A stretch of 64,000 nucleotides of DNA from Haloarcula ordinaria (GCF_029338275.1 NZ_CP119789.1:124001-188000), one strand, 5' to 3'; numbered from the stretch's first letter, positions 41,953-52,153 are shown. The notes: a model not told the origin generated them from the sequence alone. Numbers and translations are program-made.

Positions 41953-43080
41953 GTGGTCCGGGACCGACCCCGTGACGTGATTCCCGGTGCTGCCGACTAC
42001 GACATCGACCTGACCGTGAGCGACGCGGCCATCGATAGGTTGCTGTCGGTCACGCCGGCCGACGTCGAGCCGGCTACGGAGCTGAGTTACTGCCGAAACG
42101 TGTTCGTCCCGCTGACGACCGCGTGTCGCTACACCTGCACCTACTGCACGTACTACGACCCGCCGGGCCAGGCCGACCTGCTGACGCCCGACGAGATCCG
42201 GGAGATCTGCCAGCGCGGGGCCGATGCCGGCTGCACGGAGGCGCTCTTCACCTTCGGCGACGACCCGGACGACCGCTACACCGCTATCTACGACCAGCTG
42301 TCGGACCTGGGCCACGAGAGCATCCACGAGTACCTGCGCGAGGCCTGTGAGATTGCCTTAGAAGAGGGACTGTTACCCCACGCCAACCCCGGCGACCAGA
42401 CCCGCGAGCAGATGGCGACCGTCGCCGACCTGAACGCCTCGATGGGCGTGATGCTGGAGACGACAGCCGAGGTGCAGGCCCACGGCGGCCCCCGCGGGAA
42501 GTCACCGGGCCAGCGACTCGCCACGCTCCGCACGGCGGGCGAACTGGGCGTCCCGTTCACGACCGGCATCCTCGTCGGTGTCGGCGAGGACTGGCGCGAC
42601 CGCGCCGAGAGCATCCTCGCCATCGCCGAGCTCTACGAGCGGTACGGGCACATCCAGGAGGTCATCGTCCAGCCGGTCGTCGAGAACGAACGCTGGCAGG
42701 GGGGCTCGCCGGACCTGGCGACGATGCGTCGCGTGACCGCGATGGCCCGGGACGGCCTCCCCGACGAGATCGCCGTCCAGGTCCCGCCGAACCTGGCACC
42801 GGCCCGCGAGCTGACCGACTGCGGCGTCGACGATCTCGGCGGCGTCTCGCCGGTGACCGTCGACCATATCAACCCCGAGTACGAGTGGCCGGCGCTCCGC
42901 GAGCTGGAGGCCGTCGCCGAGGCGGCCGAGGTCCCGCTCACCGAGCGGTTGCCCGTCTACGAGCGGTTCGTCGAGTCGGGGTGGCTCCCGCCGGCGATCG
43001 CGGCGGCCATCGACGCCGACACCGCGGCCGGCGAGCGGTTCCGCGCGGTCCTCGACTGCGCGTCCCCTGTCGACCCATAG
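41953..43080 (+). CDS. cofG: FO synthase subunit 1, radical SAM
   Basis: A 375-residue radical SAM enzyme that, with CofH, joins a ribityl-uracil and tyrosine to make the deazaflavin FO of F420. The CxxxCxxC cluster motif is CRYTCTYC. FTFGDDPDDRY, GVMLETTAEV and GILVGVGEDWRDRAESI are family segments. The start is GTG 41,953. TTG 41,950 or GTG 41,977 (giving MIPGAADYD) are alternatives. It is the last gene of the cetZ1-cofC run. Confidence 0.92.
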   Translation: MVRDRPRDVIPGAADYDIDLTVSDAAIDRLLSVTPADVEPATELSYCRNVFVPLTTACRYTCTYCTYYDPPGQADLLTPDEIREICQRGADAGCTEALFTFGDDPDDRYTAIYDQLSDLGHESIHEYLREACEIALEEGLLPHANPGDQTREQMATVADLNASMGVMLETTAEVQAHGGPRGKSPGQRLATLRTAGELGVPFTTGILVGVGEDWRDRAESILAIAELYERYGHIQEVIVQPVVENERWQGGSPDLATMRRVTAMARDGLPDEIAVQVPPNLAPARELTDCGVDDLGGVSPVTVDHINPEYEWPALRELEAVAEAAEVPLTERLPVYERFVESGWLPPAIAAAIDADTAAGERFRAVLDCASPVDP

Positions 43081-43329
43081 CATGGTCAGCGATAATATGA
43101 GATAGCAGTCGAGCCGCAGGCCTTCACACGTAAACTAGATCGTGTCACGCGTGAGTAATACCTAGATGAATAGGCCGATGATATATACGGCCACCACTCT
43201 CCAAATCGAGTGGCCCGGGTCTGCCTCTGACAATTTCCCGGGTTACAAACCGTTTCTCCGAACAGTGACAGCGAGTAGAGAGGTTCGAGGTGACAGCCGA
43301 CCGAACGATGGCACCGTTCAGCAGCAGCG

Positions 43330-44682
43330 TCACTCAAGCAGCGGCGTCCCGTCCGCCCTGGGCCCGAGCTGGGGCCCGACCACGTCGGTGTCGGGATCGA
43401 CGATCCGCCGGTGTTCGTAGTCCGTCGAGCGCTCGACCGGCGTCCGGCCGATGGCCCGTATCATGTCCGCGTACTCGCGGACTGACCGGAACTCGCCGTA
43501 GTCGCCGCCCGCCCGCTTCGTTATCTCCTCCGAGAGGATGGTCCCCATGAAGTCGTCGGCCCCGCAGGTCAGCATCTTCAGCCCCTGGCTGTCCCCGTAT
43601 TTCACCCACGACGACTGGATGTGCTCAATATTGTCCAGGAAGAGCCGCGAGACGGCGATCAGCAACTCGTCCTCGGCGGTGCTGGCCCCGCCCTCGACCA
43701 TCCCCCGCTCGTACAGCGGCGTCGCCTCGTGCACGAACGATAGCGGGACGAATTCAGTGATGGCACCCGTTCGGTCCTGTAACTCGCGGACGCGCTCTAA
43801 GTGCATGGCTCGATGCATCTCGTTCTCGACGTGGCCGTACATTATCGTGGCCGTCAGACCCAACCCGACGCTCGCGGCGGCCTCCATCGCTTCGAGCCAC
43901 TCGTCGGTCCCGATTTTCCCCGGGCAGATGACCTCCCGCACCTCGTCGACGAGAATCTCGGCGGCCGTCCCCGGCACGCTGTCGAGTCCTGCGGCCTTGA
44001 GACGCCGGAACACCTCCTCGTAGGCCCAGTCGGTGCCGCGCCGGGCGTGGTACGCTTCTTCGGGCGTCATCGAGTGAACGTGGACCCCGCCGACGTCCAT
44101 CGCCCGAATCTGCTCGCAGTACGTGCCCGGGTCGACGTCGTACTCGCTCGGCGAGCGGTAGTTCAGGTCGCCCCGCTCGCTGGCTTCCAGAATCTCGCGG
44201 TGCTCGGCATCGAGCGCCAGCGCCGGATGCAGGCCCGACACCGAGCAGACCTCGTAGATACCGCGCTCGACGGCGTCGGCGACGATGTCGCGCGACTCGG
44301 CGGGCGTCTTCGTGAAGCCGCCGTGGGACTCCTGGTACTCGGTCCGGAACTGCTCGGAGCGGTCCTTGAAGTTACAGAACAGACAGCCCGTGTTGCAGGC
44401 CGTCGTCACATTGTTGTTGAGATTCGCGACGAAGGTGACCTCCTCACCGACCACCTCGGCGCGACGGCGGTCGGCCGCCTCCAGGACACGTTCCTTCCGC
44501 CGTACGTCGATTCCCTCGCTGTCGGTCCCCGTCGTGAGCAGTTCCACGCCATCGGCCACCGAGAGGCGGACCCCGTCGCGAGCCTTCGCGAGCGCGCTCT
44601 CGAAGGACTGGTCGGTCACCGGTCGGTGACGGAACTCTATCGAGTCGACCGGCGGGGCCGTGGGCTCGGAGGCGTCGGACAT
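43330..44682 (-). CDS. cofH: FO synthase subunit 2, radical SAM
   Basis: A 450-residue radical SAM partner of CofG. The cluster motif is CNTGCLFCNF, with SGLHPALALDAEHREILEAS and SMTPEEAYHARRGTDWAYEE as family segments. It transfers the tyrosine-derived part. It points toward cofG from the opposite strand, with 249 bases between the stops (43,081-43,329). That gap is AT-richer and has no gene I can support. Confidence 0.92.
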   Translation of the reverse strand: MSDASEPTAPPVDSIEFRHRPVTDQSFESALAKARDGVRLSVADGVELLTTGTDSEGIDVRRKERVLEAADRRRAEVVGEEVTFVANLNNNVTTACNTGCLFCNFKDRSEQFRTEYQESHGGFTKTPAESRDIVADAVERGIYEVCSVSGLHPALALDAEHREILEASERGDLNYRSPSEYDVDPGTYCEQIRAMDVGGVHVHSMTPEEAYHARRGTDWAYEEVFRRLKAAGLDSVPGTAAEILVDEVREVICPGKIGTDEWLEAMEAAASVGLGLTATIMYGHVENEMHRAMHLERVRELQDRTGAITEFVPLSFVHEATPLYERGMVEGGASTAEDELLIAVSRLFLDNIEHIQSSWVKYGDSQGLKMLTCGADDFMGTILSEEITKRAGGDYGEFRSVREYADMIRAIGRTPVERSTDYEHRRIVDPDTDVVGPQLGPRADGTPLLE

Positions 44683-44781
44683 TGTGGTACGGGACGGGAG
44701 AGATAGAGAAAAAGGTTGGTGGCCGGCCCGGTCACGGGCGAAGTGCAAACCTCTTTGTCACGGCCCGAAAACCCCGAAGCA

Positions 44782-45816
44782 ATGACGAGCGTCAAGGACT
44801 TCCGCGTCGACGAGCCCGCGACGGCCGAGGAGCTGGGCCGGGGCTCGTTCGTGTTCACGGACGACTACTCGGTGTTCGACTGGGGGAAGATGCCCGACCA
44901 GATCCCCGACAAGGGCGCCTCGCTGTGTACCATGGGCGCGTTCAACTTCCAGCTGCTGGAGGCGAACGAGGTTCCGACGCACTACGAGGGCGTCCGCATC
45001 GACGGCCGGGACGAGGTGCTGGACCTCGACGAGGCGCTCTCGATGGACCACACGCCCCGGGAGATGGTCATCTCGCTCACGCAGGTCCCCGACCTCCCCT
45101 TCGTCGACGGCGCGTACGACTACGACGCGTACCACGACGCCGCGGGCGAGAACTTCCTCGTCCCCCTGGAGATCGTCTTCCGGAACCGCGTCCCGGTCGG
45201 GTCCTCGCTGCGCACGCGGACCGACCCAGAGAACCACGGCCTCGACCTCGAGACGTGGCCCGACGAACCGGTCGACCTCGAGACGCCGGTCGTCGAGTTC
45301 TCCACGAAGTACGAGGAACAGGACCGCTACCTCGACCGCGAGGCGGCCGACCGTATCGCCGGTACGGCCAGCGTCGACCGCCTCGAAGCAGTCGCGCTCG
45401 CGGTGAACGACATCCTCAACGGACAGGCCCGGCAGGCCGACCTGGTCCACGAGGACGGGAAGATAGAGTGCCTGTATCACGATGGGGAGATTCACGTCGC
45501 CGACGTGGTCGGCACCTTCGACGAGAACCGCTTCTCGTACGACGGCCAGCAGGTCTCGAAGGAGGTCATCCGGCAGTACCACAAGCGCACGCAGCCGGAG
45601 TGGGTCGACGCCGTCGGCGCGGCCAAGGCGGCGGCGACCGAGGACGGTATCGCTGACTGGAAGTCGCTCTGTGACGCGGCCCCGGAGCCGCTCGACGAAC
45701 ACGTTATCCAGGTCGCCCGCGATCTGTACTGCGCCGGGACGAACGCCTACGTCGGTGACGACGTGTTCGACGCCCCGTCGCTGCCGGCGGCGGTCGACGC
45801 TGCGGCGGACCTCTGA
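44782..45816 (+). CDS. purC: SAICAR synthetase
   Basis: A 344-residue phosphoribosylaminoimidazole-succinocarboxamide synthase, which adds aspartate to CAIR in purine synthesis. [19 protein letters not shown] is the ATP/substrate region, [16 protein letters not shown] the core, and [12 protein letters not shown] a family helix. It is longer than bacterial PurC (about 240), as usual for haloarchaea. ATG 44,782 was chosen, close after a divergent start of cofH. Confidence 0.93.
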   Translation: MTSVKDFRVDEPATAEELGRGSFVFTDDYSVFDWGKMPDQIPDKGASLCTMGAFNFQLLEANEVPTHYEGVRIDGRDEVLDLDEALSMDHTPREMVISLTQVPDLPFVDGAYDYDAYHDAAGENFLVPLEIVFRNRVPVGSSLRTRTDPENHGLDLETWPDEPVDLETPVVEFSTKYEEQDRYLDREAADRIAGTASVDRLEAVALAVNDILNGQARQADLVHEDGKIECLYHDGEIHVADVVGTFDENRFSYDGQQVSKEVIRQYHKRTQPEWVDAVGAAKAAATEDGIADWKSLCDAAPEPLDEHVIQVARDLYCAGTNAYVGDDVFDAPSLPAAVDAAADL

Positions 45817-45820
45817 GAAG

Positions 45821-46930
45821 TCACTCCTCGAAGTCGCCGATCTCTTCGTCGGGGAACGAGATGAGGTTCTCCCGGCCGATGCGGAGCTTGTTGATGCGGT
45901 CGGCCTCGTCCATCGACGAGAGCAGCTGGGAGACCTTCGCGTTCGACCAGCCGGTCTCCTTGACGATGCGGGCCTGCTTCATGCGACCGCCGTTCTGCTC
46001 GAGCAGGCGTTCGACGCGTTCCTCGTCGCTCAGCAGCTCGACGTCGACGTCGTCGCCGTCGTCGTCTACCGTCGCGGCGCCGACCACTGCGCCGTCACCG
46101 CCCGTCGCGTCCCCGTCGTCGTCGTCATCGCTGGCCTCCGCAGGCAGTCCGGTCGCGCCGTGTCGGGCCATGTAGCCCACGGCCACGACGAGGCCGAGGA
46201 TGAGTACCGCGGCGCCGCCGAGCCAGAGCGACGACCCGCCGCCGAACAGGTCGTCGTCGCCGGGGGTGTCGGTCGTGGTGGTCGTCGGCGCCTCGCCCGC
46301 GTACACGATTCGGAGGTAGCCCGGTTCGAACGTCCGCGGTCCGTCGAACCGGAGCTCTCCGCCCTCGACGGCCGTCGGGACGCTCCGGACGCCGTAGCCG
46401 GCGGGCGGGGAGATGACGAGTCGCTGTTCGGCCGTCAGACTCCCCAACCAGGTGCCGTCGGTGGTGTTGAACGCGTCGCCGACGACGAGCCGATCGCCGC
46501 CGACCGTCGCGAAGTTCGTCCAGGTGAACTCGAGGACGAGCGTCCCGGTATCACCACTGACGACGTAGTCCCGGCGGACGTCGGTGACGTTCATCTCCCG
46601 ACCGGTCGCCTCGCTCGCCGCGGCGCTGGCCTGCCGGAACGATGCCAACCACCCGGGGTCCGTCTCGCCGTCGACGTACTTGGTGGCGAGGTCCTCGAAC
46701 GCCCGAGTGTCGTTCTCGTCTTCGAGGGCGTAGGTGTCAGTTATCGTCCACTTGGCGTCCCCGTTCGCGCGCAGCTGGATGTAGAACGTAGTGTTCTCTG
46801 TGACCGGGTCGCTGGGCGTCGTCTGTGCGACGGGGCCGTCTCCGACCACCGCAGTCGCACCGACGCCCGGCATCGCGACCGGAACGAGGAGGAGGAAGGC
46901 GAGGAGGGCAGCGGATACCCGCGGGGACAT
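45821..46930 (-). CDS. Membrane-anchored winged-helix protein
   Basis: A 369-residue protein in three parts: a signal peptide (about 1-25), an extracellular strand-rich domain (about 35-225), one membrane helix (about 237-262, LWLGGAAVLILGLVVAVGYM), and an acidic linker leading to a cytoplasmic winged helix (SDEERVERLLEQNGGRMKQA, IVKETGWSNAKVSQLLSSMD). The layout suggests an outside-sensing, inside-DNA-binding one-component regulator. It may match the DUF7345/DUF7343 haloarchaeal group. Confidence 0.8.
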   Translation of the reverse strand: MSPRVSAALLAFLLLVPVAMPGVGATAVVGDGPVAQTTPSDPVTENTTFYIQLRANGDAKWTITDTYALEDENDTRAFEDLATKYVDGETDPGWLASFRQASAAASEATGREMNVTDVRRDYVVSGDTGTLVLEFTWTNFATVGGDRLVVGDAFNTTDGTWLGSLTAEQRLVISPPAGYGVRSVPTAVEGGELRFDGPRTFEPGYLRIVYAGEAPTTTTTDTPGDDDLFGGGSSLWLGGAAVLILGLVVAVGYMARHGATGLPAEASDDDDDGDATGGDGAVVGAATVDDDGDDVDVELLSDEERVERLLEQNGGRMKQARIVKETGWSNAKVSQLLSSMDEADRINKLRIGRENLISFPDEEIGDFEE

Positions 46931-47084
46931 TTGCACTCCTGACTGCAAGGTCCGGAGCCAAAACCCTTTCCATCCGAGAGTAAAACGTCTCCGGCCGTTT
47001 TGAAAGGTCTGGAGCACTCTACGGCGGCTATCCAGGGGGTGGGAATGCAGGGATTTTTGTACTGTGGGGCTGTACGCGGTGGTG

Positions 47085-48302
47085 ATGCGCCCATCCCCCG
47101 CCCTCCTTGTCGCCATCTTCGTGGTGGTGGCGGCCCTCCCCGTCGCGACGACAGCCGTCGCTGCACAGGACGGTGGTCCGTACCAGATAACGTCCATCAA
47201 CGGGACGACCAATCAGCTGTCGGTCCCCGAGAGCGAACTCCAGACGGCCGCGTACGAGTCGCCCGGCGTCGACGTCGGGACGGCCGTCGCCGCGGGGTCC
47301 CGTCGGCTCCACCAGGAGCACGAGACCGGCGCCTTCGAGGAGCGGTTCATCAGAGCGAACTCGGCAGAGGCCCGGACTGAGCTCGTCCGCGACAGGCTCG
47401 CCGTCATCGAGGACCGCCGCGTCGAACTCGAGACACAGCAGGGCCAGGCCCTCTCGGCCTACGCGACCGGGGCCAGTTCGGTCACCGGGTTCGTCGAGAT
47501 GCGCGCGCTCGCCGACGCCGAGGCCCGGGCACTCGCCGACGGGCTGCGACGGATCGAGCGCGTCGAGCGGAACAACCCCGACTTCGCGATGGAACGGGGC
47601 CTCCGGACCGACCTGGAGAACACGAAAGGGAACCTCCGGATGCTGACCGGGCCCATCGCCGCTCAGCTGCGCCAGTCGCTGGCCGGTCAGCGCGACGTCG
47701 GCGTCGTCTACCTCGAGACGGCGACGGACGGGTACATGCTCGCAACCATCGACGGCGGGGAGTACGTCCGCGAGACGCACCTCGACGACGAGCGAGCGCC
47801 GGGCGCCGAAGACCAGTTCGCCGCGAGCGAGGGTGACCGGCTCCGGAACGCCGCCGACCGCGCCGAGTCGCTGTACCCCTGGCTGTACGACCGCCAGCTC
47901 CCCAGCGTCCAGAGCTTCGGGACCACGAACATCTACCAGCTCACCGCCGACCACTCGAACGGCCGGCTGACGGCGTACCTCGACGGCGGGACGACGAGAG
48001 TGTTCCACGAGGTGCAGTCCCGACAGCTCTCGACGGTCGAACCGACGGCGACGGTGACGACAGTCGACGACTCGACGCGGCTAACGGTAAGTCGAGCCTA
48101 CGAGACCGGGCCGCTCCGGGTGGCCGTCTCGAACAACGAGACCGGAGTCCCGCTCTCCGGAACGGTGTCGATATCGGGCCAGCCCGTCGGCGCGACCGGG
48201 GCTGACGGCACCCTGTGGACAGTCGAACCCCGCGGCGCCTACAACGTCACCGTGGCGACTTCTGACGGGACGGAACTCGAAGCCGACGTCGCCGGCCGGT
48301 AA
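47085..48302 (+). CDS. Exported helical-stalk protein of unknown function
   Basis: A 405-residue exported protein. A signal peptide (about 1-27, LLVAIFVVVAALPVATTAV) is followed by a long alpha-helical region (about 60-200, with RDRLAVIEDRRVELETQQGQ and EARALADGLRRIERVERNNP), a beta region, and a C-terminal Ig-like domain (VAVSNNETGVPLSGTVSISG). There is no C-terminal anchor. A TATA-like ATTTTTGTA lies about 30 bases upstream of ATG 47,085. It is divergent from the membrane winged-helix gene, a possible regulator. Confidence 0.75.
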   Translation: MRPSPALLVAIFVVVAALPVATTAVAAQDGGPYQITSINGTTNQLSVPESELQTAAYESPGVDVGTAVAAGSRRLHQEHETGAFEERFIRANSAEARTELVRDRLAVIEDRRVELETQQGQALSAYATGASSVTGFVEMRALADAEARALADGLRRIERVERNNPDFAMERGLRTDLENTKGNLRMLTGPIAAQLRQSLAGQRDVGVVYLETATDGYMLATIDGGEYVRETHLDDERAPGAEDQFAASEGDRLRNAADRAESLYPWLYDRQLPSVQSFGTTNIYQLTADHSNGRLTAYLDGGTTRVFHEVQSRQLSTVEPTATVTTVDDSTRLTVSRAYETGPLRVAVSNNETGVPLSGTVSISGQPVGATGADGTLWTVEPRGAYNVTVATSDGTELEADVAGR

Positions 48303-48320
48303 CGCGCGTCAGGACCGGTC

Positions 48321-48941
48321 TCACTCCGGCACGTCGGCGATGGTCGTTATCGCGCGTGGACTCCCCGGGCGTGACTGCTGGATGTGGTGTTCGAAGGAGT
48401 CGAAGCCGGCTTCCCGGAACATCCGGTCGGCCTCGTCCTCGTCGTAAAAGAGCATGATGGCGTCGGCGACCTTCTGGAAGACGGTCGATTTCGGGTAGTC
48501 GGGACCGACAATGAGGACCTTGCCGCCGGGTTTCGTGACGCGGCGACACTCCTCGAGGGCGTCGACGGGGTTGGGCCAGTACTCGATGGAGCCCGAGGAC
48601 CACACCACGTCGAACGCGTCGTCCTGGAACGGGAGCCGCTCGGCGTCGCCCATGTGGAACCGGACGTCGCCGTGCTTCCCGAACTTCCCGTAGGCCTTCG
48701 AGAGCTGGTGGGGGCTCTGGTCGAGCCCGTAGACGACGTCGACGTGCTGGAGCAGCCCCTCCGTCGCGAAGCCGGTGCCACAGCCCACGTCGAGGACGCT
48801 GTCGTCGGGTTCGAGCCCGAGCATGTCGAGCGCCTCGTCGCGCATCCGCTCGTCCCAGATGAAGGGGTTGACCTGGTCGTACACCTTCGAGAGGTACTTG
48901 TAGAACAGCCGCGCGCGAGATTTGTTCTCGAGGACTCCCAT
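48321..48941 (-). CDS. SAM-dependent methyltransferase (UbiE/MenG-like)
   Basis: A 206-residue class I methyltransferase. Motif I is VLDVGCGTGFATEG, motif II GLDQSPHQLSKA, and FDVVWSSGSIEYW and RVTKPGGKVLIVGPDY follow. It resembles demethylmenaquinone or plastoquinone-type methyltransferases, so a role in respiratory quinone methylation is plausible beside the ATP synthase genes. It starts at ATG 48,941. A GTG two codons earlier is possible. It is divergent from atpH. Confidence 0.85.
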   Translation of the reverse strand: MGVLENKSRARLFYKYLSKVYDQVNPFIWDERMRDEALDMLGLEPDDSVLDVGCGTGFATEGLLQHVDVVYGLDQSPHQLSKAYGKFGKHGDVRFHMGDAERLPFQDDAFDVVWSSGSIEYWPNPVDALEECRRVTKPGGKVLIVGPDYPKSTVFQKVADAIMLFYDEDEADRMFREAGFDSFEHHIQQSRPGSPRAITTIADVPE

Positions 48942-49101
48942 TGGCACTGTCTTGGGGCGTGTCGGTCATAATTCCCCGGATTTCGACCCACCCGACGGGA
49001 GGGACAATCCCCGTAGAGCACGCCGGAACCGGGAGCCGTCGCTCCGCGCAAGTTTCGCAACTACCAAATAGGCGCTCTGGCAACGTCCGTACGATTAGAG
49101 A

Positions 49102-49434
49102 ATGCCACGGCCAGAAGTTCTCGACAAGATAAAGGAGGCCGAGCAGGAGGCCGACGAGATCGTCGCCGAAGCCGAGGAAGACCGCGAGCAGCGGATTCAG
49201 GAGGCTCGCGATGAGGCCGAGGAAATCCGCCAGACGGCCCACGAAGAGGCCGACGCGGCGGCCGAAGAGCGTCTCGCCGACGCACGCTCGGAGATCGAGT
49301 CCGAGCGCGAGGAGATTCTCGCCGACGGCGAGGCGGCCCGCGACGAGCTCGAGGAACAGGCCGCAGACCGTGTCGACGAGGTGGTCGACTACGTAACAGA
49401 CCTCTTCGAGGAGGCGGTACATGCTCAGACCTGA
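49102..49434 (+). CDS. atpH: A-type ATP synthase subunit H
   Basis: A 110-residue, almost wholly alpha-helical coiled-coil protein (KIKEAEQEADEIVAEAEEDR and similar heptads), part of the peripheral stalk with subunit E. It is the first gene of the operon and overlaps atpI by 14 bases. A weak TATA-like CCAAATAGG lies about 35 bases upstream. Confidence 0.92.
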   Translation: MPRPEVLDKIKEAEQEADEIVAEAEEDREQRIQEARDEAEEIRQTAHEEADAAAEERLADARSEIESEREEILADGEAARDELEEQAADRVDEVVDYVTDLFEEAVHAQT

Positions 49435-51667
49435 GAAGATGTGCCGCGTCTCGGTGACCGGGTCGAAACGTACCATGCGGGACATCGTGGAAGCGGTCCA
49501 CGACCTCGACATGCTCCACGTCACCGAGTACGACGGCGTGTGGGACGGGTTCGAGCCGGGCGACCCCGTCGAAGGGGCCGACGAGGCCTCGGAGAAGCTG
49601 GTCACCGTCCGCTCGCTCGAGTCCATCCTCGACGTCAGCCCCGACGACGCGGGGCCGACGCGCGTCGTGACCGACGAGGCCATCGACGAGGAACTCGCGA
49701 GCGTCCGCGGGAAGGTCAACGACCTCGACGACCGCCGTGACGAGGTCCGCAGCGACCTGCGTGAGGTCGAAGAGCGCATCGACGCGATGGAGCCCTTCGT
49801 CACGCTGGGCATCGACCTCGACCTCCTCCGTGGCTACGAGTCGCTGTCGGTGCTCGTCGGCGAGGCCGACCCCGATGAAGTGAAGATCGCGCTCGCGGAC
49901 AGCCCCGTCGACACGTTCCGCGTCATGCACGAAGACGGCGTCGTCGCCATCTTCGCACAGGACGACGAGAGCGCGGTCCAGGACGCCCTGGTCGGCGCCA
50001 CCTTCACGGGCCTGGAGATTCCCGACGGCGACGGCGACCCCTCGTCGTACCTCGAGGAGCTCCAGCACCGCAAACAGAAACTCGAGTCGAAGCTCACGAC
50101 GGTCCAGGACGAGCTGGACGACCTCCGACTCGACTACGCCGGCTTCCTGCTGGCCGCCGAGGAGAAACTCTCCATCGAGGTCCAGAAGGCCGAAGCGCCC
50201 CTGACCTTCGCGACGACCGAGAACGCCTTCATCGCCGAGGGCTGGCTCCCGGACGACCGCTACGAGGAGTTCGAGAGCGCGGTCCGCAGCGAGGTCGGCG
50301 AGGCCGTCGACATCGAGAAGCTGGAGGTCGCCGAGTACGACTCGGACGGCCACGCACACGCTCACGAAGAGGTCGAACAGGAGGGCGGCGAACCCCCTGC
50401 CAGCGAGGGCGTCACCGCTGCGGCCGACGAGGAGGGCGAGGCCCGCGAGGCCGCCGCCGACGGTGGAACGGTGCGTTCCGACGGCGGCGTCATCACCATG
50501 GGCAGCGGCGCCCCGCCGGTCATCCAGGACAACCCGGCGACGGTCAAGCCGTTCGAGGCCCTCGTCGAGGTCATCAACCGGCCGAAGTACAGCGAGTTCG
50601 ACCCGACCGTCGCGTTCTTCCTGACGTTCCCGGCGTTCTTCGGGTTCATGATCGGCGACCTCGGATACGGGACTATCTACCTGCTGCTGGGCTACGCGCT
50701 GTACAGCAGCGTCGACAGTGACGTGCTCAAGAGCCTCGGCGGCGTCGCGATGTGGGCCGGTGGCTTCACGATGCTCTTCGGCGTGCTGTACGGCGAGTTC
50801 TTTGGGTTACACCAACTGGGCGAGATCGTCTGGGGCGGCAACCCGCCGATCCACAAGGGCCTCCAGCCCCACTACGGCGAGTACGCGCTCGGTTGGCTCG
50901 TCCTGAGCCTCTTTGCTGGGATGCTCCACCTCGCGGTCGGCTGGACCTTCGACTTCATCGAGAACCTCAATCACGGCCTCAAGGACGCAGTGCTGGAGAG
51001 CGGCTCCTGGCTCATGATGCTGTTTGGCTTCTGGGGCTGGATCCTCGCCGACGCCCCGCCGACGGGGGCGGCACCGCCGCTGTTGGTCGGCTCTGCCGAA
51101 CAGAGCGTCTTCGCCGGAAATCCGTTCCCGCTCGGCTTCACCGTCCTGCCGGAAGCGGTCGGCTTCCTGGCGTTCGGGGTCTTCGCACTCGGCCTCGTCC
51201 TGCTGGTCGTCGGTGAACCCATCGAGGGCGTCGAGTTCCTCAACGTGCTCGTCAACGTCCTCTCCTATACCCGACTCGCCGCCGTGCTGCTCGCCAAGGC
51301 GGGGATGGCCTTCGTGGTCAACCTCCTGTTCTTCGGCGTGTGGGTCACGGGCTCGGGCGCCGACGCGGAGTGGCACTTCGGTATCAACCACGCCCCGTCG
51401 TACTACCTCGCACAGGGCACCTACGAGGGGCACCAGGTCACCGAAGTGATGTTCGGCGGCCTGATGCACTCGGGCATCGCCGGCGTCATCGGCGGCCTCC
51501 TCGTGCTGGTCATCGGCCACCTGCTCGTGCTGGTGCTCGGTATCACGAGCGCCGGACTGCAGGGAGTGCGTCTCGAGTACGTCGAGTTCTTCGGGAAGTT
51601 CTACGAGGGCGGCGGCAAGCCCTACACCCCGTTCGGCTACGAGCGCAACTACACGACCGAAGACTGA
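49421..51667 (+). CDS. atpI: A-type ATP synthase subunit I (a)
   Basis: A 748-residue stator subunit. The first half (about 1-390) is a long cytoplasmic helical arm with an acidic insertion (about 310-365). The second half has about eight membrane helices, starting FFLTFPAFFGFMIGDLGYG. The half-channel Arg is likely R618 in SYTRLAAVLLAKAG, which faces the Glu of the K ring. It forms the proton path with subunit K. Confidence 0.95.
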   Translation: MLRPEKMCRVSVTGSKRTMRDIVEAVHDLDMLHVTEYDGVWDGFEPGDPVEGADEASEKLVTVRSLESILDVSPDDAGPTRVVTDEAIDEELASVRGKVNDLDDRRDEVRSDLREVEERIDAMEPFVTLGIDLDLLRGYESLSVLVGEADPDEVKIALADSPVDTFRVMHEDGVVAIFAQDDESAVQDALVGATFTGLEIPDGDGDPSSYLEELQHRKQKLESKLTTVQDELDDLRLDYAGFLLAAEEKLSIEVQKAEAPLTFATTENAFIAEGWLPDDRYEEFESAVRSEVGEAVDIEKLEVAEYDSDGHAHAHEEVEQEGGEPPASEGVTAAADEEGEAREAAADGGTVRSDGGVITMGSGAPPVIQDNPATVKPFEALVEVINRPKYSEFDPTVAFFLTFPAFFGFMIGDLGYGTIYLLLGYALYSSVDSDVLKSLGGVAMWAGGFTMLFGVLYGEFFGLHQLGEIVWGGNPPIHKGLQPHYGEYALGWLVLSLFAGMLHLAVGWTFDFIENLNHGLKDAVLESGSWLMMLFGFWGWILADAPPTGAAPPLLVGSAEQSVFAGNPFPLGFTVLPEAVGFLAFGVFALGLVLLVVGEPIEGVEFLNVLVNVLSYTRLAAVLLAKAGMAFVVNLLFFGVWVTGSGADAEWHFGINHAPSYYLAQGTYEGHQVTEVMFGGLMHSGIAGVIGGLLVLVIGHLLVLVLGITSAGLQGVRLEYVEFFGKFYEGGGKPYTPFGYERNYTTED

Positions 51668-51830
51668 GGCGGTCACAACCGCAGTACGCCCCGTTTTCGC
51701 AGTTTCGCCATATCCTGAGCACTGCGGCCGGTCCGACCTGCTACGGGAGGCGGCTGCTATCAGTTCACATCCCCGGCCATCCGAGCGGCTAAATCGCCGG
51801 AATAGCGTCGCGCTGAGCCAGTTTGGGAAG

Positions 51831-51837
51831 TTTTATG
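51831..51837 (+). promoter_or_regulatory. Internal TATA box before atpK
   Basis: TTTTATG in GAAGTTTTATGAAG, about 62 bases before the atpK ATG, in a 231-bp gap unlike the overlaps elsewhere in the operon. A purine-rich AGAGAGGAC lies just upstream of atpK. An extra promoter would fit the need for many K copies per enzyme. Confidence 0.5.
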
Positions 51838-51898
51838 AAGTACGTACTGCCACATACGCCTGTTCGGACACGAGCAACCTCAGAGAGGACTTCAAACA

Positions 51899-52153
51899 AT
51901 GATTGAATCCATCGCACCCGTTGTCAACGCTGTACTGCAGGGATCGAGCGCACCAGCAATTCCGCCGGCTGCCGGCGCGGCACTCGCCGTCGGTCTCGCC
52001 GCTCTCGGCGCCGGTATCGCCGAGCGTGGTATCGGCGCCGCTGCGGTCGGTGCCGTCGCCGAAGACGAGAGCATGTTCGGGCGTGGCCTCATTCTGACGG
52101 TCCTCCCGGAGACACTCGTCATCCTCGCGCTGGTCGTCGTCTTCGTCGTCTAA
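51899..52153 (+). CDS. atpK: A-type ATP synthase subunit K (c, proteolipid)
   Basis: An 84-residue proteolipid with two membrane helices (about 20-40 and 62-84). The ion-binding carboxylate is Glu71 in TVLPETLVILAL. The Gly/Ala-rich first helix (AAGAALAVGLAALGAGIAER) packs the rotor ring. A single hairpin fits a proton-driven form. Confidence 0.95.
   Translation: MIESIAPVVNAVLQGSSAPAIPPAAGAALAVGLAALGAGIAERGIGAAAVGAVAEDESMFGRGLILTVLPETLVILALVVVFVV

Noticed and set aside
43081..43329. A small gene between cofG and cofH
   Set aside because: The frames there are short, basic and start or end inside neighbouring genes. The AT-richer gap shows no convincing coding pattern.
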